The notes beneath the pieces are model-generated. The model did no database searches. It was not told the origin of the DNA and worked only from the letters and a program-made list of their open reading frames with translations. 64,000 nucleotides of DNA from positions 806,001 to 870,000 of the forward strand of contig JBBELK010000570.1 of assembly GCA_037783545.1 (NCBI GenBank), read 5' to 3'. The stretch is from Henricia sp. BOLD:AAB3569 (taxonomy: Eukaryota; Echinodermata; Asteroidea; Spinulosida; Echinasteridae). Positions 21,361 through 33,015 of this stretch are shown here, in pieces. Position 1 is the stretch's first letter. Each line of letters starts with the position of its first letter. The translations under genes and the position numbers were made by a program.

Positions 21361-22711
21361 TAGCCTTGTCCAAGTCTATGACGTCAGCTGGCAAAATCTA
21401 GTCCCGTATTTTACTACTCCCAGCGCGGCGGCATCATTAGCGACCTCTCGCGATAAAGTGCAGCCAGCGACTATAGGCTGGTTACCGGAATATCTTGGTC
21501 TGAAAAACCAGACTTACACGCGCGAGGCTTAATCATAGCCTATTGTTCTCTCTGTACTAGACGTGTTTTATGGGCGGGGACTCTTTATGCTCATTTTTTA
21601 AATAGAGCACTGTAAAAGCTCATTGGTTAGCGGTTGTTTTGACATAACAATACGCTGCTGTTTGAAAAAAGCAGATTTTTCGTACGTATACCCAGTTGGT
21701 AAGTTTACAAACACGTCATACCTTTACAGAAAATATCTGAGGGCTATCTTCTGGTCTTCGTGAAAGTCATCAATTTGCAATTTGTCGGTTGCATAATTCA
21801 AACTACTGTTGATTTCCTCAGTTGTAACACTACGTGATGATGTCGCCATAATGCATCAGAGATATGGAGAGATGTACACATACACATGATACTAGCCTTG
21901 ACCAAGGCGTTGGGCTTGTCTTCTAGACGGCCGCTGAAGATAAAACTGAACAAAGCGCTTACGAGCTACGGAATCTGTTGCACGTATTGGCTCACAACGC
22001 GCCGCGCATACACATGCACGTACATGTATCGGTACGGTCCTAAACCCAACAGCCTTGATGGTTCTGCATTCAGCCAGCGAAACTCATTACAGTAATAGAC
22101 AGCCGAAGTGTGACGTGCGTTGCCATGGCAATTGTATCTAAACTATCATGGCCGTCGGGAAAAGTACCATTTGAAAAGCACTGGGACACGGTTGAGTGAT
22201 TTTTAGTTTAGATCCAATTGCCTAGGCAACCAACAAAAGGTGACGTATTCACTTCGGCAGTCTATAGGGAAACCACTCCAGCGTGAGCTGAGATTTCATT
22301 GGTCGACGCACGCCAGGATATATGTTTGAAAAACGCTATGATCTGTGATCCCCAGTTTGTTCATCCATGGAGCTATCCGAGGCAGTATTAAGAGCTCCTA
22401 CAAATCATTCAGGAAAGCTGTCATATTACGACCGTTGTCCCCCACAAGTGTAATCAAATACGTAAACAGACAAGCACAATAAATGCTACGAACCTGAGAT
22501 TATGAAACACATAACACATCGTAGAAGAACCAGGCTATGATTTAGCCTCGCGCGTGTAAGTCTGGTTTTCAGACCAAGACATTCCGGTAACCAGCCTAGT
22601 CGCTGGCTACAGTTTATCACGAGAGGTCGCTAATGATGCCACCGCGCTGGAATTTAGCTATCATACGGGACTAGATTTTGCCAACTCACGTCATAGACCC
22701 GGACAAGGCTA
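21361..22711. mobile_element. 1.35 kb foldback element with 9-bp target duplication
   Basis: The ends TAGCCTTGTCC (21361) and GGACAAGGCTA (22711) belong to inverted arms of about 190 bp (21361-21550 and 22525-22711), which share CGCGCGAGGC and TTCCGGTAACCAGCCTA-type blocks. AATGCTCAC at 21352-21360 is repeated exactly at 22712-22720. A 9-bp duplication with long TIRs is typical of Mutator-like elements. No transposase is encoded. The loop contains another inverted repeat (about 22097-22265) whose CAGCCGAAGTGTGACG end has a relative near 31651. Confidence 0.88.
22097..22265. mobile_element. Nested palindromic MITE
   Basis: GACAGCCGAAGTGTGACGTG at 22098 is mirrored near 22262, with GTATCTAAAC and GTTTAGATCC in the inner arms. 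A diverged relative lies at about 31645-31800 (GGCCGAAGTGTGACGTTGG). It is non-coding and nested in the 21361-22711 foldback. Confidence 0.6.
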
Positions 22712-23098
22712 AATGCTCACCAGATATTTTGGAGTTTCCCCATTATTGCGGACTGCACAGGATCTATGCGTTTTATTGTGATGTGAAATTTGGCGTGACT
22801 GCGTACTAACAATTACCTTTTCGCTTTCGAAAATCCCGCAACCGGCATGGCAATTGACCCACTTCAGCACAATATTAACTCAATCGTTTGATCCGTTGCC
22901 TTTTTACTCGATTTACTTTAGTTCACAAAACAGATAAGTTAAGGAAAAAAAATCACAATCAATTATGGAAAATATCCAGAATACTGTGTACTACCAATAT
23001 TGCTAATTATTGACTTGTTACAGAAGACATTTAAACAAGGAAATTTGCAGCCTAGTTGGAAACATACAAGCAACAAAAGAAGGAATTCACAAATGTAC

Positions 23099-23141
23099 CT
23101 TGTTTCTCTGTCGCATCGACAAAGACCTGCACAAAGTGCGG
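23099..23141 (-). CDS. Gene B exon 2: 43-nt microexon
   Basis: The minus strand shows an excellent acceptor, TTCTTTCTCTTTCAG (AG at 23142-23143), then 43 nt, then the donor GTACATTTG at 23098. Length 43 takes phase 0 to phase 1, exactly what joins exon 1 (ending at 33916) to exon 3 (starting at 21252). The encoded peptide is PHFVQVFVDATEKQ, the same as in gene A at 15639-15681. The flanking intron sequence is also homologous between the genes (for example the GGGAAACGGCAAC block at about 23274 and its counterpart at about 15800). Confidence 0.87.
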
Positions 23142-23328
23142 CTGAAAGAGAAAGAACAGTGAAAATAAACTCGTTTCAGTTAAATAAATTAAATTTGATA
23201 CATACAGGATGTCCTAGAAATAAAAAGGAAACCGGGACTGAATAGGGATTTACTCGGTAGTTACTGAGATTTTTGGGAAACGGCAACTACTATCCGTTTC
23301 ATCACTGTGTCCTTTTTTTTAAACTTAA

Positions 23329-23461
23329 AGGCACAGGCTCGTCAGCAATGCGCGCGCGCCTAATTCCTGCAACGAAATACGCAGCTCCATAGCAAATGCA
23401 CGGAGCTGCGTATTCCGTGGCACGTATTTGGCGCGCGCGCATTGTTGACGAGTCTATGCCT
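23329..23461. mobile_element. Palindromic GC-core MITE, TTAA target
   Basis: AGGCACAGGCTCGTCAGCAA with GCGCGCGCGC on the left is mirrored by GCGCGCGCATTGTTGACGAG and TATGCCT on the right. TTAA flanks both ends (23325-23328 and 23462-23465). This 133-bp copy is the intact reference for the split copy at 12203/13965 and half copies near 17098 and 37670. Confidence 0.82.
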
Positions 23462-23710
23462 TTAAGCCTGATTTACACGGTCTTATTCTGAACATAAAAA
23501 GAAACTTATCAAGATTTATTTCTTTTTCTGTATGTACGTATCGATGGTCTAACACGGACACACTTGTGGGGTACCAAACACAATGGAACAATGGTACCCC
23601 ATAAAGAAATTCAAAAGGAACAGTGGTACCCCACAGAGGAATTCTAAAGAAAAGGGAAAATAGGACAACAATGCATGTACCCCATAAACCCCTGTGTACA
23701 CAGATGTGTG

Positions 23711-24691
23711 TTCAAACGTTTATGACTGATGGCAGATATTCTCAATTGTCAATTTCACCAATTAGTAACCCTAAATTGAGCATGACATGCTGGAGTTTCT
23801 CTCTACTTGTGAACTGCTAAATTTGACCTCTCTGTTGAAAGCAAACCTTGGTGTAGAGACTTGCATTATTTAATTTGCCTACACCTAAAATTGCCATGTT
23901 CATATTGAACATGCCGCGCCTGACCAGTGAACACGCCTCCGTGCATTATGGTTGCCTGAGAGTGGCGACACGCAGCGTGTGGTATTGCAATGCCTTGGCT
24001 GTCCCAGGCTCTCATCTGTAACCTTGCAAGATGATACAGCTAGAAACACTTACACTGTAGCTGATTGCCAATGGTCTGGTATACTAAAACCGCTCTACCT
24101 GCGCTTGTCCATCCGCATCGGTCCATGGAGCGACACAGATGCAAACGCATGAAAAACGCACGACGGAAGAAAAACGGATCGAAGGAAAGGCGACTTATTA
24201 GTCACAACTCGCGCCGAAGGTCGTCACATTCTGTTTACGAAATCAAATCGGTGCTTCTACAGTCAGAAGACGGCTGAATTCCTTTGATCTTCATGCAAGA
24301 AGAGCGTATCGAGGCCCGGTCGTGCAACATTTGTGTAGCGATCAGCTACATTGTTGGTGTCTCTGTATTGTCTTGCAAGGTTTAAGCTTGGGAGCAGTCA
24401 AGGCGTTGCGGTACCACACGCTGCGTTTCGCCACTCTCAGGAATCCCTAATAATTGCACGGAGGCGTTCACTGGACAGGCGCGGCATGTTCAATGCGCGT
24501 GTGTATGGCAATCTTCGGGGTAGGCAAATGAAATAATGCAAATCTCTACACCAAGGTTTGCTTTCAGCAGAAATGTCAAATTGTGAAGTTCACAAGTAGA
24601 GAGGCACTCAAGCATGTCATGCTCAATTTCGGGTTACCAATAGGTTAAATTGACGATTAGGAATATCTGCCACCAGTCATAAACGTTTTAA
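23711..24691. mobile_element. Foldback element with about 360-bp arms
   Basis: The arms 23711-24073 and about 24330-24691 are inverted copies. Both carry AAACGTTTATGACTG, GAGCATGACATGCT, ACCTTGGTGTAGAGA, GCCGCGCCTG and GCAATGCCTTG-type blocks with moderate divergence. The loop is about 260 bp. No transposase is seen. It lies in gene B intron 1. Confidence 0.8.
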
Positions 24692-27592
24692 CATAGATGC
24701 ATACAAAAAGAAAAAGAAACTAGACCTGTGTTCGTTCTTGACAACGAACACATGGCTGTTCCCCTCCTTTTTATAAACATATATGGTGTTCGGGATGACC
24801 TTTGTTAGTGATCGTATATGAATAAATCACGATCGTAGGTCAAACGGTTGAGTTTTTATCTATTTTTAAATATTGAATATTATTACATGCCCCTTTAATC
24901 TGACATGTAGGGAAAGTCAAAGGTGTTGCTATATGTTTGGATACCCCACCCTAGTCGAAGTGTAACACAGTTGACCCCATCGTGGTATATTGTACCCCTT
25001 TCAAATGGCAAGGCAAAATCTGTTTGACCAATAGGAAACGAGGTCAAAGGTCAAGCCATGTGCGCATCTTAAAGACATTTGTTAATGATCGTATATGCAG
25101 AAGGAATCAAATTCGTAGGTCAAACGGTAGATTTTATATTGATTTTTGAATATTTAATTACGTAATCATCTTGTCGCTAGAGGGCGCTATTTCGTACGAA
25201 GACGTCATTACTTATATTTTTGGAAAGCTTAAGGGCCTCTGATAATAACACCATTGACCCCATCTCAATACCTCCTACCACTTTCAAACTAAGGGCCACT
25301 TCCGGTTTCGACCGGAAGTGAGCAAGGTCAAAGGTCACGGCCATATTTTTTGGATACACCACCCTAGGTCGAAGTGTAATACAGTTGACCACATGCAGAT
25401 ATCTTGTACCACTTTCAAATGGCAAGGCAAAATCTGTTAGACCAATAGGAAACGAGGTCAAAGGTCAAGGGGTGTGCGCATCTCAAAGACCTTTGTTAGT
25501 CATCGTATATGCCGAAGGAATCAAGATCGTAGGTCAAACGGTTGATTTTTTATTGATTTTCCAATATTTCATTACGTAATCATCTTGTCGCTAGAGGGCG
25601 CTATTTCGTACGATGACGTCATCACTTATATTTTTGGAAAGCTTAAGGGCCTCTGGTAATAACACCATTGACCCCATCTCAATACCTCCTTTCACTTTCA
25701 AACTAAGGGCCACTTCCGGTTTCGACCGGAAGTGAGCAAGGTCAAAGGTCACAAAAATATTTTTTAGATACCCCACCCTAGTCGAAGTGTAACACAAGTG
25801 ACTTTGTCCAAATATCTTGCACCACTTTCAAATGGCAAGGCAAAATCTGTTTGACCAATAGGAAACGAGGTCAAAGGTCAAGGGGTGTGCGCATCTCAAA
25901 GACCTTTGTTAGTCATCGTATATGCCGAAGGAATCAAGATCGTAGGTCAAACGGTTGATTTTTTATTGATTTTTGAATATTTAATTTATTAAACTTCATA
26001 CCCCTTTAATCTGACACGTGATGACGTCATCATGACGTCATTAGTACTGTGCACAACTTTACATAGTGACCAATGTCCATGTGAAGTTTGAAGTCAATCA
26101 TGAATGTGCAAGTGCCCGAAATAGCGTCTGAAAAAAGTGGAAGAAGGAAAAGAACAAAAACTAGAAATGTGTTCGTTGAAAACGAACACATGGCTGTTCC
26201 CCTCCTTTTTATAAACATATGTGGTGTTCGGGATGACCTTTGTTAGTGATTGTATATGAAGAAATCACGATCGTATGTCAAACGGTTGAGTTTTTATCGA
26301 TTTTTAAATATTGAATATTATTACATGCCACTTTAATCTGACATGTAGGGAAGGTCAAAGGTGTTGCTATATGTTTGGATACCCCACCCTAGTCGAAGTG
26401 TAACACAGTTGACCCCATCGTGATATATTGTACCCCTTTCAAATGGCAAGGCAAAATCTGTTTGACCAATAGGAAACGAGGTCAAAGGTCAAGCCATGTG
26501 CGCATCTTAAAGACATTTGTTAGTGATCGTATATGCAGAAGGAATCAAATTTGTAGGTCAAACGGTAGATTTTTTATTGATTTTTGAATATTTAATTACG
26601 TAATCATCTTGTCGCTAGAGGGCGCTATTTCCTACGATGACGTCATCACTTATATTTTTGGAAAGCTTAAGGGCCTCTGGTAATAACACCATTGACCCTA
26701 TCTCAATACCTCCTTTCACTTTCAAACTAAGGGCCACTTCCGGTTTCGACCGGAAGTGAGCAAGGTCAAAGGTCACGGCCATATTTTTTGGATACACCAC
26801 CCTAGGTCCAAGTGTAATACAGTTGACCACATCCAGATATCTTGTACCACTTTCAAATGGCAAGGCAAAATCTGTTAGACCAATAGGAAACGAGGTCAAA
26901 GGTCAAGCCCTGTGCGCATCTTAAAGACATTTGTTAGTGATCGTATATGCCACAGGAATCAAGATCGTAGGTCAAACAGTTGATTTTTTATTGATTTTTG
27001 AATATTTAATTACGTAATCATCTTGTCGGTAGAGGGCGCTATTTCGTACGATGACGTCATCACTTATATTTTTGGAAAGCTTAAGGGCCTCTGGTAATAA
27101 CACCATTGACCCCATCTCAATACCTCCTTTCACTTTCAAACTAAGGGCCACTTCCGGTTTCGACCGGAAGTGAGCAAGGTCAAAGGTCACAAAAATATTT
27201 TTTAGATACCCCACCCTAGTCGAAGTGTAACACAAGTGACTTTGTCCAAATATCTTGCACCACTTTCAAATGGCAAGGCAAAATCTGTTTGACCAATAGG
27301 AAACGAGGTCAAAGGTCAAGGCGTGTGCGCATCTCAAAGACCCTTGATAGTCATCGTATATGGCGAAGGAATCAAGATCGTAGGTCAAACGGTTGAATTT
27401 TTATTGATTTTTGAATATTTAATTTATTAAACTTCATACCCCTTTAATCTGACACGTGATGACGTCATGATTACGTCATTAGTACTATGCACTAATTCAC
27501 ATAGTGACCAATGTCCATGTAAAGTTTGAAGTCAATCATCAATGTGCAAGTGTCCGAAATAGCGTCTGAAAAAAGTGGAAGAAGTAAAAGAA

Positions 27593-27593
27593 T

Positions 27594-27619
<26 letters not shown>
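27593..27619 (+). repeat. Poly(A) tract
   Basis: This is an uninterrupted A run at the end of the second satellite-like unit. It is followed by TCTTAACGAAAACAAAGGC and a GGCTGTTCC hairpin. A similar A-rich segment precedes the hairpins at 28745 and 28809. Confidence 0.85.
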
Positions 27620-27624
<5 letters not shown>

Positions 27625-27635
27625 ACGAAAACAAA

Positions 27636-27663
27636 GGCTGTTCCAACTCGAGTCGGAACAGCC
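27636..27663. repeat. GGCTGTTCC hairpin, copy 1
   Basis: GGCTGTTCC and GGAACAGCC form a perfect 9-bp stem around ten bases. Copies 2 and 3 lie at 28745-28772 and 28809-28836 with the same stem and different loops. The stem sequence matches GGCTGTTCC in the head of each satellite unit. Confidence 0.85.
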
Positions 27664-28744
27664 AATAAAAACTAGAAATGTGTTCGTTGAAAACGAACAC
27701 ATGGCTGTTCCCCTCCTTTTTATAAACATATGTGGTGTTCGGGATGACCTTTGTTAGTGATTGTATATGAATAAATCACGATCGTATGTCAAACGGTTGA
27801 GTTTTTATCGATTTTTAAATATTGAATATTATTACATGCCACTTTAATCTGACATGTAGGGAAGGTCAAAGGTGTTGCTATATGTTTGGATACCCCACCC
27901 TAGTCGAAGTGTAACACAGTTGACCCCATCGTGATATATTGTACCCCTTTCAAATGGCAAGGCAAAATCTGTTTGACCAATAGGAAACGAGGTCAAAGGT
28001 CAAGCCATGTGCGCATCTTAAAGACATTTGTTAGTGATCGTATATGCAGAAGGAATCAAATTCGTAGGTCAAACGGTAGATTTTTTATTGATTTTTGAAT
28101 ATTTAATTACGTAATCATCTTGTCGCTAGAGGGCGCTATTTCCTACGATGACGTCATCACTTATATTTTTGGAAAGCTTAAGGGCCTCTGGTAATAACAC
28201 CATTGACCCTATCTCAATACCTCCTTTCACTTTCAAACTAAGGGCCACTTCCGGTTTCGACCGGAAGTGAGCAAGGTCAAAGGTCACGGCCATATTTTTT
28301 AGATACCCCACCCTAGTCGAAGTGTAACACAAGTGACTTTGTCCAAATATCTTGCACCACTTTCAAATGGCAAGGCAAAATCTGTTAGACCAATAGGAAA
28401 CGAGGTCAAAGGTCAAGGGGTGTGCGCATCTCAAAGACCTTTGTTAGTCATCGTATATGCCGAAGGAATCAAGATCGTAGGTCAAACGGTTGATTTTTTA
28501 TTGATTTTTGAATATTTAATTTATTAAACTTCATGCCCCTTTAATCTGACACGTGATGACGTCATCATGACGTCATTAGTACTGTGCACTAATTCACATA
28601 GTGACCAATGTCCATGTGAAGTTTGAAGTCAATCATGAATGTGCAAGTGCCCGAAAAAGCGTCTGAAAAAAGTGGAAGAAGGAAAAGAATAAAAAAAAAA
28701 ATAAAAAAAAAAATAAAAAAAAAAAAAATCTTAACGAAAACAAA

Positions 28745-28836
28745 GGCTGTTCCCAACCGTGTTGGAACAGCCAAAAAGAAAAAAAAAAAAAATCGTAACG
28801 AAAACAAAGGCTGTTCCGACCCGAATCGGAACAGCC
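28745..28836. repeat. GGCTGTTCC hairpins, copies 2 and 3
   Basis: Two hairpins of identical stem (28745-28772 and 28809-28836) are separated by an A-rich linker that repeats CGTAACGAAAACAAAGG-type sequence. They close the satellite-like block. Confidence 0.85.
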
Positions 28837-28913
28837 AATTAAATCTTTATATGTTTCTTTTGATGTTCAGTATACATTTGTTGTAAAACACCAGCCAACA
28901 AATGTAAGACAAT

Positions 28914-30994
28914 GGGTCGTATGAATAAAAACTAGCAAATGCTAGGAAGTTCAAGTAAACAGGTAAAGCATTAACTACGAAGTATAATCATTTAGACTAA
29001 GCAAATTCTTCAGTTCATATGAATAAAAAGTTTCTTTTACCGTTCAGCATGTACTCGTAGAAACGGTAGTAAATGCTTATTACACCCAACCCAAAAAGTA
29101 AGTTCCCGTCTAATACTTTTTAATGTAGCTCAAAAACTGTTTTATTGATATTTAATAAGTGGTGTGTGCACAGATGTCTTACTAACATTCACTAGTCTCA
29201 CAATGAGTGGTTACAGTTGGACAAAAGACAGAATTTTCACCATTAAATCGTGCATTTTGAGGAATTTTGCGCAAAAAGAGAAATACATGTAGCACTTTTA
29301 TCAGCATGTTCACTTTTACACATACATGTATGACCATAATTATACATTGTTTTCTGACTACGATTACTCCTTGTCTTAACTTCAGGTATATAGCCCAATG
29401 AAAATAATACACGACGTTTGTGCTTAGCTACAAGAACTGTTCAAAAATGAGTGGAACCGCTGTCTTTTGCAATCACCATAAGACACCTGTTTCCCAACTG
29501 TAACAAGTCGCTGTGTTCGTAAAGCCTTACCACTGGTTAAACACTTGCAGATATTTTTTAGTATGTCCCTACATTAGCAAACAGAAACAAATTCGGAACG
29601 GTCATAAAACACGAGCAAACAGATGTTTCTCAGTGTTTGCCAATAGCTGCATGTCCAAAAATCGGCAAACACGGTTTGGTGAAGTTTGCTGGTACCACTA
29701 TTTGATTGACAAAAATCAATCAAATAGTTTTTGAGTTAGATAATAAAGTATTCGACGGGAACTCACTTTTTTTGATTGGTGTACTTGTGCGCAGTTCATT
29801 TCCATCGCTCTGTGTGTACGCACATAGACAATAGAAGCCCAATTGTTAAAACATATTAATGGATTTTAACAATATGGATTCTATTGTGTATGGTTGCAAC
29901 CAAGTAAATAGGGCTCCCATAAATGCTAAATGCCAAATTTTCAAAAATCATTTAAACAACATCCAAAATACTCATTGAAGTCTCAGCTTTTCAATTCTGT
30001 TCAATTTGATGAGGGTAATATCCGTCACTTTTATTCCTTAATTTCTACTTTAAACAAACTTACCCCTGCAACAGTGAAAATTGCTAAACATACTAAACAT
30101 ACTTTTACTATTTAGCAAATGCTTTCCAGTAAAAGCATTGGGTGGTATGAATAAAAACTAGAATTTGCTTTTACTACCAATTTTGAAGCATTTACTTACG
30201 TTTGTATGAATAAAAACTAAGTACATGCTTTTACGGAAAAGAATTTGCTAAATAGTAAAAGTGTTTACTTTTTGGTGTTCCAGCATTTGCTATAGACCAG
30301 TAGCATTTGCTTCGATTGGTCTTTATAAAAAGGAGTAAGTGCTAGTAATTTCGATTATTTACTATTCAATTTTCGAGGGTGGGTATGGGCAGACTTGAAA
30401 AGGGTTAACCAAATACTAGTGCACAAAATGGTAGCATTCAGGATTGCAGTTTGGAAGGAAAAAGTGTATACCCTTAGAAGAGATTGTCCTGAATCTATTA
30501 CAAACATTTGTGCCGATTTTAGAAACGAAATGTGGGGAATAGATGCTAGTCGCGCGCTGATACTCAACCCATGTTGTTCGGAAGGAAAAGGTGCATGTAG
30601 GGTCTTATAGAAGGGATTGTCCTAAATTTTAATACAAATATCTGTACCGATTTTATGATCGAAATGTGGGGAATACATGACCAATCATGTCTGGTGAATT
30701 GGGAGGTGTCTGCCAGTCCTGCGCTGATACTCGCAACCCATGTTCTTTTTCAGCTTTTACGACGTCCTTTGATGGTTTCCATAGCTCTGTGTACGTGTAC
30801 AGACAATGGAAGCCCCATTGTTAAAAGCCATTCAATTGTGCATTTACTATCATCTGTACTAGTAGATGCTGAACAGTAAAATAATTGTTTTATTCATATA
30901 AATCAAAGCATTTACTTGTTCTAAATGCTTATACTTCTAGTAAATGCTTTTAATTTAACTTCCCAGCATTTGCTAGTTTTCATAAATACGACCC
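28914..30994. mobile_element. 2.1 kb inverted-repeat element (GGGTCGTAT ends)
   Basis: GGGTCGTATGAATAAAAACT, AGCAAATGCT at the left end is mirrored by AGCATTTGCTAGTTTTCATA and AATACGACCC at the right. AAT flanks both ends (28911-28913, 30995-30997). The interior repeats AAATGCTTTTAC-type motifs and holds a nested MITE. A tandem duplication near 30453-30745 shares AAATGTGGGGAATA and CGCTGATACTC. Short relatives with TATGAATAAAAA lie at 33018-33760. Confidence 0.72.
29093..29771. mobile_element. Nested MITE (AAAAAGTAAGTTCCCGTC ends)
   Basis: AAAAAGTAAGTTCCCGTC at 29093 is mirrored by GACGGGAACTCACTTTTT at 29754-29771. It sits inside the 28914-30994 element. The CAAATAGT hairpin near 29697-29728 is part of its interior. 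It is non-coding. Confidence 0.7.
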
Positions 30995-30997
30995 AAT

Positions 30998-33015
30998 GGG
31001 GCTTTAATAGGTAAAAACTTGTGGTTGAGGGCACTCAACCACAATTGCTCCATCCTTCAGAAGAGATCAGTCAAGTGAATCAAAAGGTCAGCCCTAACTA
31101 GGAGTGACTAGTTCTTGTTGTCAAACAATCAGATACCTGGTTCTTGTCTGCGTTTCTCAGAGTGAGGTTGCCGTTAGAATGACTCTAGTATTCTATACGA
31201 ATCCTTGGATGTGGAGTTTTCAAGTTTTATTACCAAAAGTTGTGGGTTTGCCCCGAAATGGTCGTTGCGGTGTTAACCATTGAGACAAAGATTAATTTAG
31301 CCTTAAAATATCAACGCTTATTTTGTTCGTGGTGTAAATATACCCTTTTTAGGAGAAAGTAATAATAAAAAAATTACACTTAATTTACCGTGAATTTAGT
31401 TTTTATCAATATACGACCCAGTGGGTCGCAACATTTAGGTGAAAACTCGTGGTTGAAGGCACTGAACCACAATTGCTCCATCCTTCGGAAGTGATATAAA
31501 ACCGTCGGTCCAGTGTGTTGTGTAACATACTTAAAAGAATAAGGGGGTGTCCCTGCTATCTGACTGTCAGCTGCCAATTGCGCCACCCACCTATTTTATA
31601 TCGATGTTTAGGTGGAAGCCGCTCATGGGAAAAATCATGCATTTGTACATAAGACGGCCGAAGTGTGACGTTGGTTGTCATGGACTTTTGCTCTAAATAT
31701 TGACCCATCGGCTAAAGCATCCATTGAAAGCACATTGAAGTGATTTCAGTGTATAGCCATTGCCTATAAAAACAAACAAAAAGTGACGTACTAACTGTGG
31801 CTGCAATTTTTCCTAGAAGTATCGAATCTTGATCAATACATAATGCAGAGGTTTGTCGAATGCAGTGAAATTCTTTTGCGTAGTGCGCTGAGAAACATTA
31901 TAACCGAATAAAAGATTTTTAAAGTGATTATTTGTTGTTGTTTTAAACATTTATAGTTTGCCTTTTTTAAGCCGATAAACCATCCATAACCTGGTATTGC
32001 AGTGCTATTTCTGACGGTCGCTTTGAACCACCGGTAGTCGGACATCCATGAATGTACTCTGGATTCATTGGTGTCATGAGAAAGACATCCTGAGATCTCA
32101 GGGAATTTCCACTCTGCGAAGCGACGTGACAATACCCTGAGGAAATACACGCAAATCTGTGGAGCGAGCCGGCTGTTGTCTGAGCCAACTCACGCCCGAG
32201 TCATTTTGATGTAATTTAATCAATTCGGTCATGTTATGCCGAAAAGAAACAATTTCTATACTTTCCAGAAATTGTATTGGGTTCCGTTCCTTATAACTGT
32301 CCCATTCCTACCAAACTTTCAAACGACGAACCTTAGGCCTATTTACTCCGCAGTTTTTCAAATTAATAACAGGGATGCATGCTGACTAATGTAATGGAAC
32401 GGATTCCCCAGTATGCTTTAAATAGCAGCCAATCGCCGACGCGGACAACGGCCAGCATTCGAGTACATGTATCACATGCATGCACGGTGTTTACAATCTG
32501 CGCGCGTTACATTTGAATGCCTGCAATCGTGCTGCAATCGTCCTGATTGGTCCAGCAGAGGCGACAAGATTTCTGTCGCTAGTCCCACCGGGAAATGGGG
32601 CCTTTTTCAACAGGGCCACTGTACGCAGGAGTTAGGGAGTGCGTTAAAGGGGCACTGTTGCAAGAGGATGGAGAAAGAGGACACGGTGTTAAAGAGACTG
32701 TTGTTGCCAGGACACACTGTATAGGACATCCATATTCCAGGACACCCTATATTCACTACATAAATGTGACAAAGGGACCCCCTGCATGCCCATGCACCTA
32801 AATACACTCTTTCCTTTTGTTAACGAATCAATCTTATTCCCCTAAAATCTGAAAGAAATTCCTAAATTTCGTTGGCTGACCCTCTGTCGTATTATATCGT
32901 ATACCAAATGTCTAGCACCGGGGGTTAAACATTCTGAAATGATGTGAAACAAAAATAATCTGAAACAGCAGAGACTGTCTGACTCAGCCCATATAAACAA
33001 TGGCAGACGGAACAT
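30998..33015. other. Gene B intron 1, repeats without genes
   Basis: A direct repeat pair lies at about 31000-31065 and 31425-31490 (shared TTGAGGGCACT-like and CACAATTGCTCCATCCTT blocks). A degenerate relative of the 22097 MITE is near 31645-31800. Segments near 31918 and 32025 are collinear with gene A intron 1. The frames at 31833-32188 (minus) are not conserved in gene A, so I do not call an exon. Confidence 0.5.

Larger units (their letters stand above)
24718..28740. repeat. Satellite-like tandem block, three units of 1.1-1.5 kb
   Basis: Units begin at about 24718, 26159 and 27669 with a GTGTTCGTT...AACGAACAC hairpin followed by ATGGCTGTTCCCCTCC. Each contains about 420-bp subrepeats with GTCGCTAGAGGGCGCTATTT, ATGACGTCATCACTTAT, GGCCACTTCCGGTTTCGACC and AAATGGCAAGGCAAAATCTG. 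The third unit has one subrepeat fewer. Short minus-strand open frames recur in every subrepeat but lack any domain. Thirteen perfect AGGTCAAAGGTCA sequences are present. The block fills part of gene B intron 1. Confidence 0.9.

Noticed and set aside
24718-28740. Family of conserved 62-94 residue proteins repeated on the minus strand
   Set aside because: The frames follow the satellite subrepeats exactly, are truncated at different points, and read through non-coding motifs such as the DR1 and CRE sequences.
31833-32188. Minus-strand frame in gene B intron 1 as an extra exon
   Set aside because: The collinear segment of gene A (about 17402-17460) does not preserve the frame, and the three-exon model is already complete.
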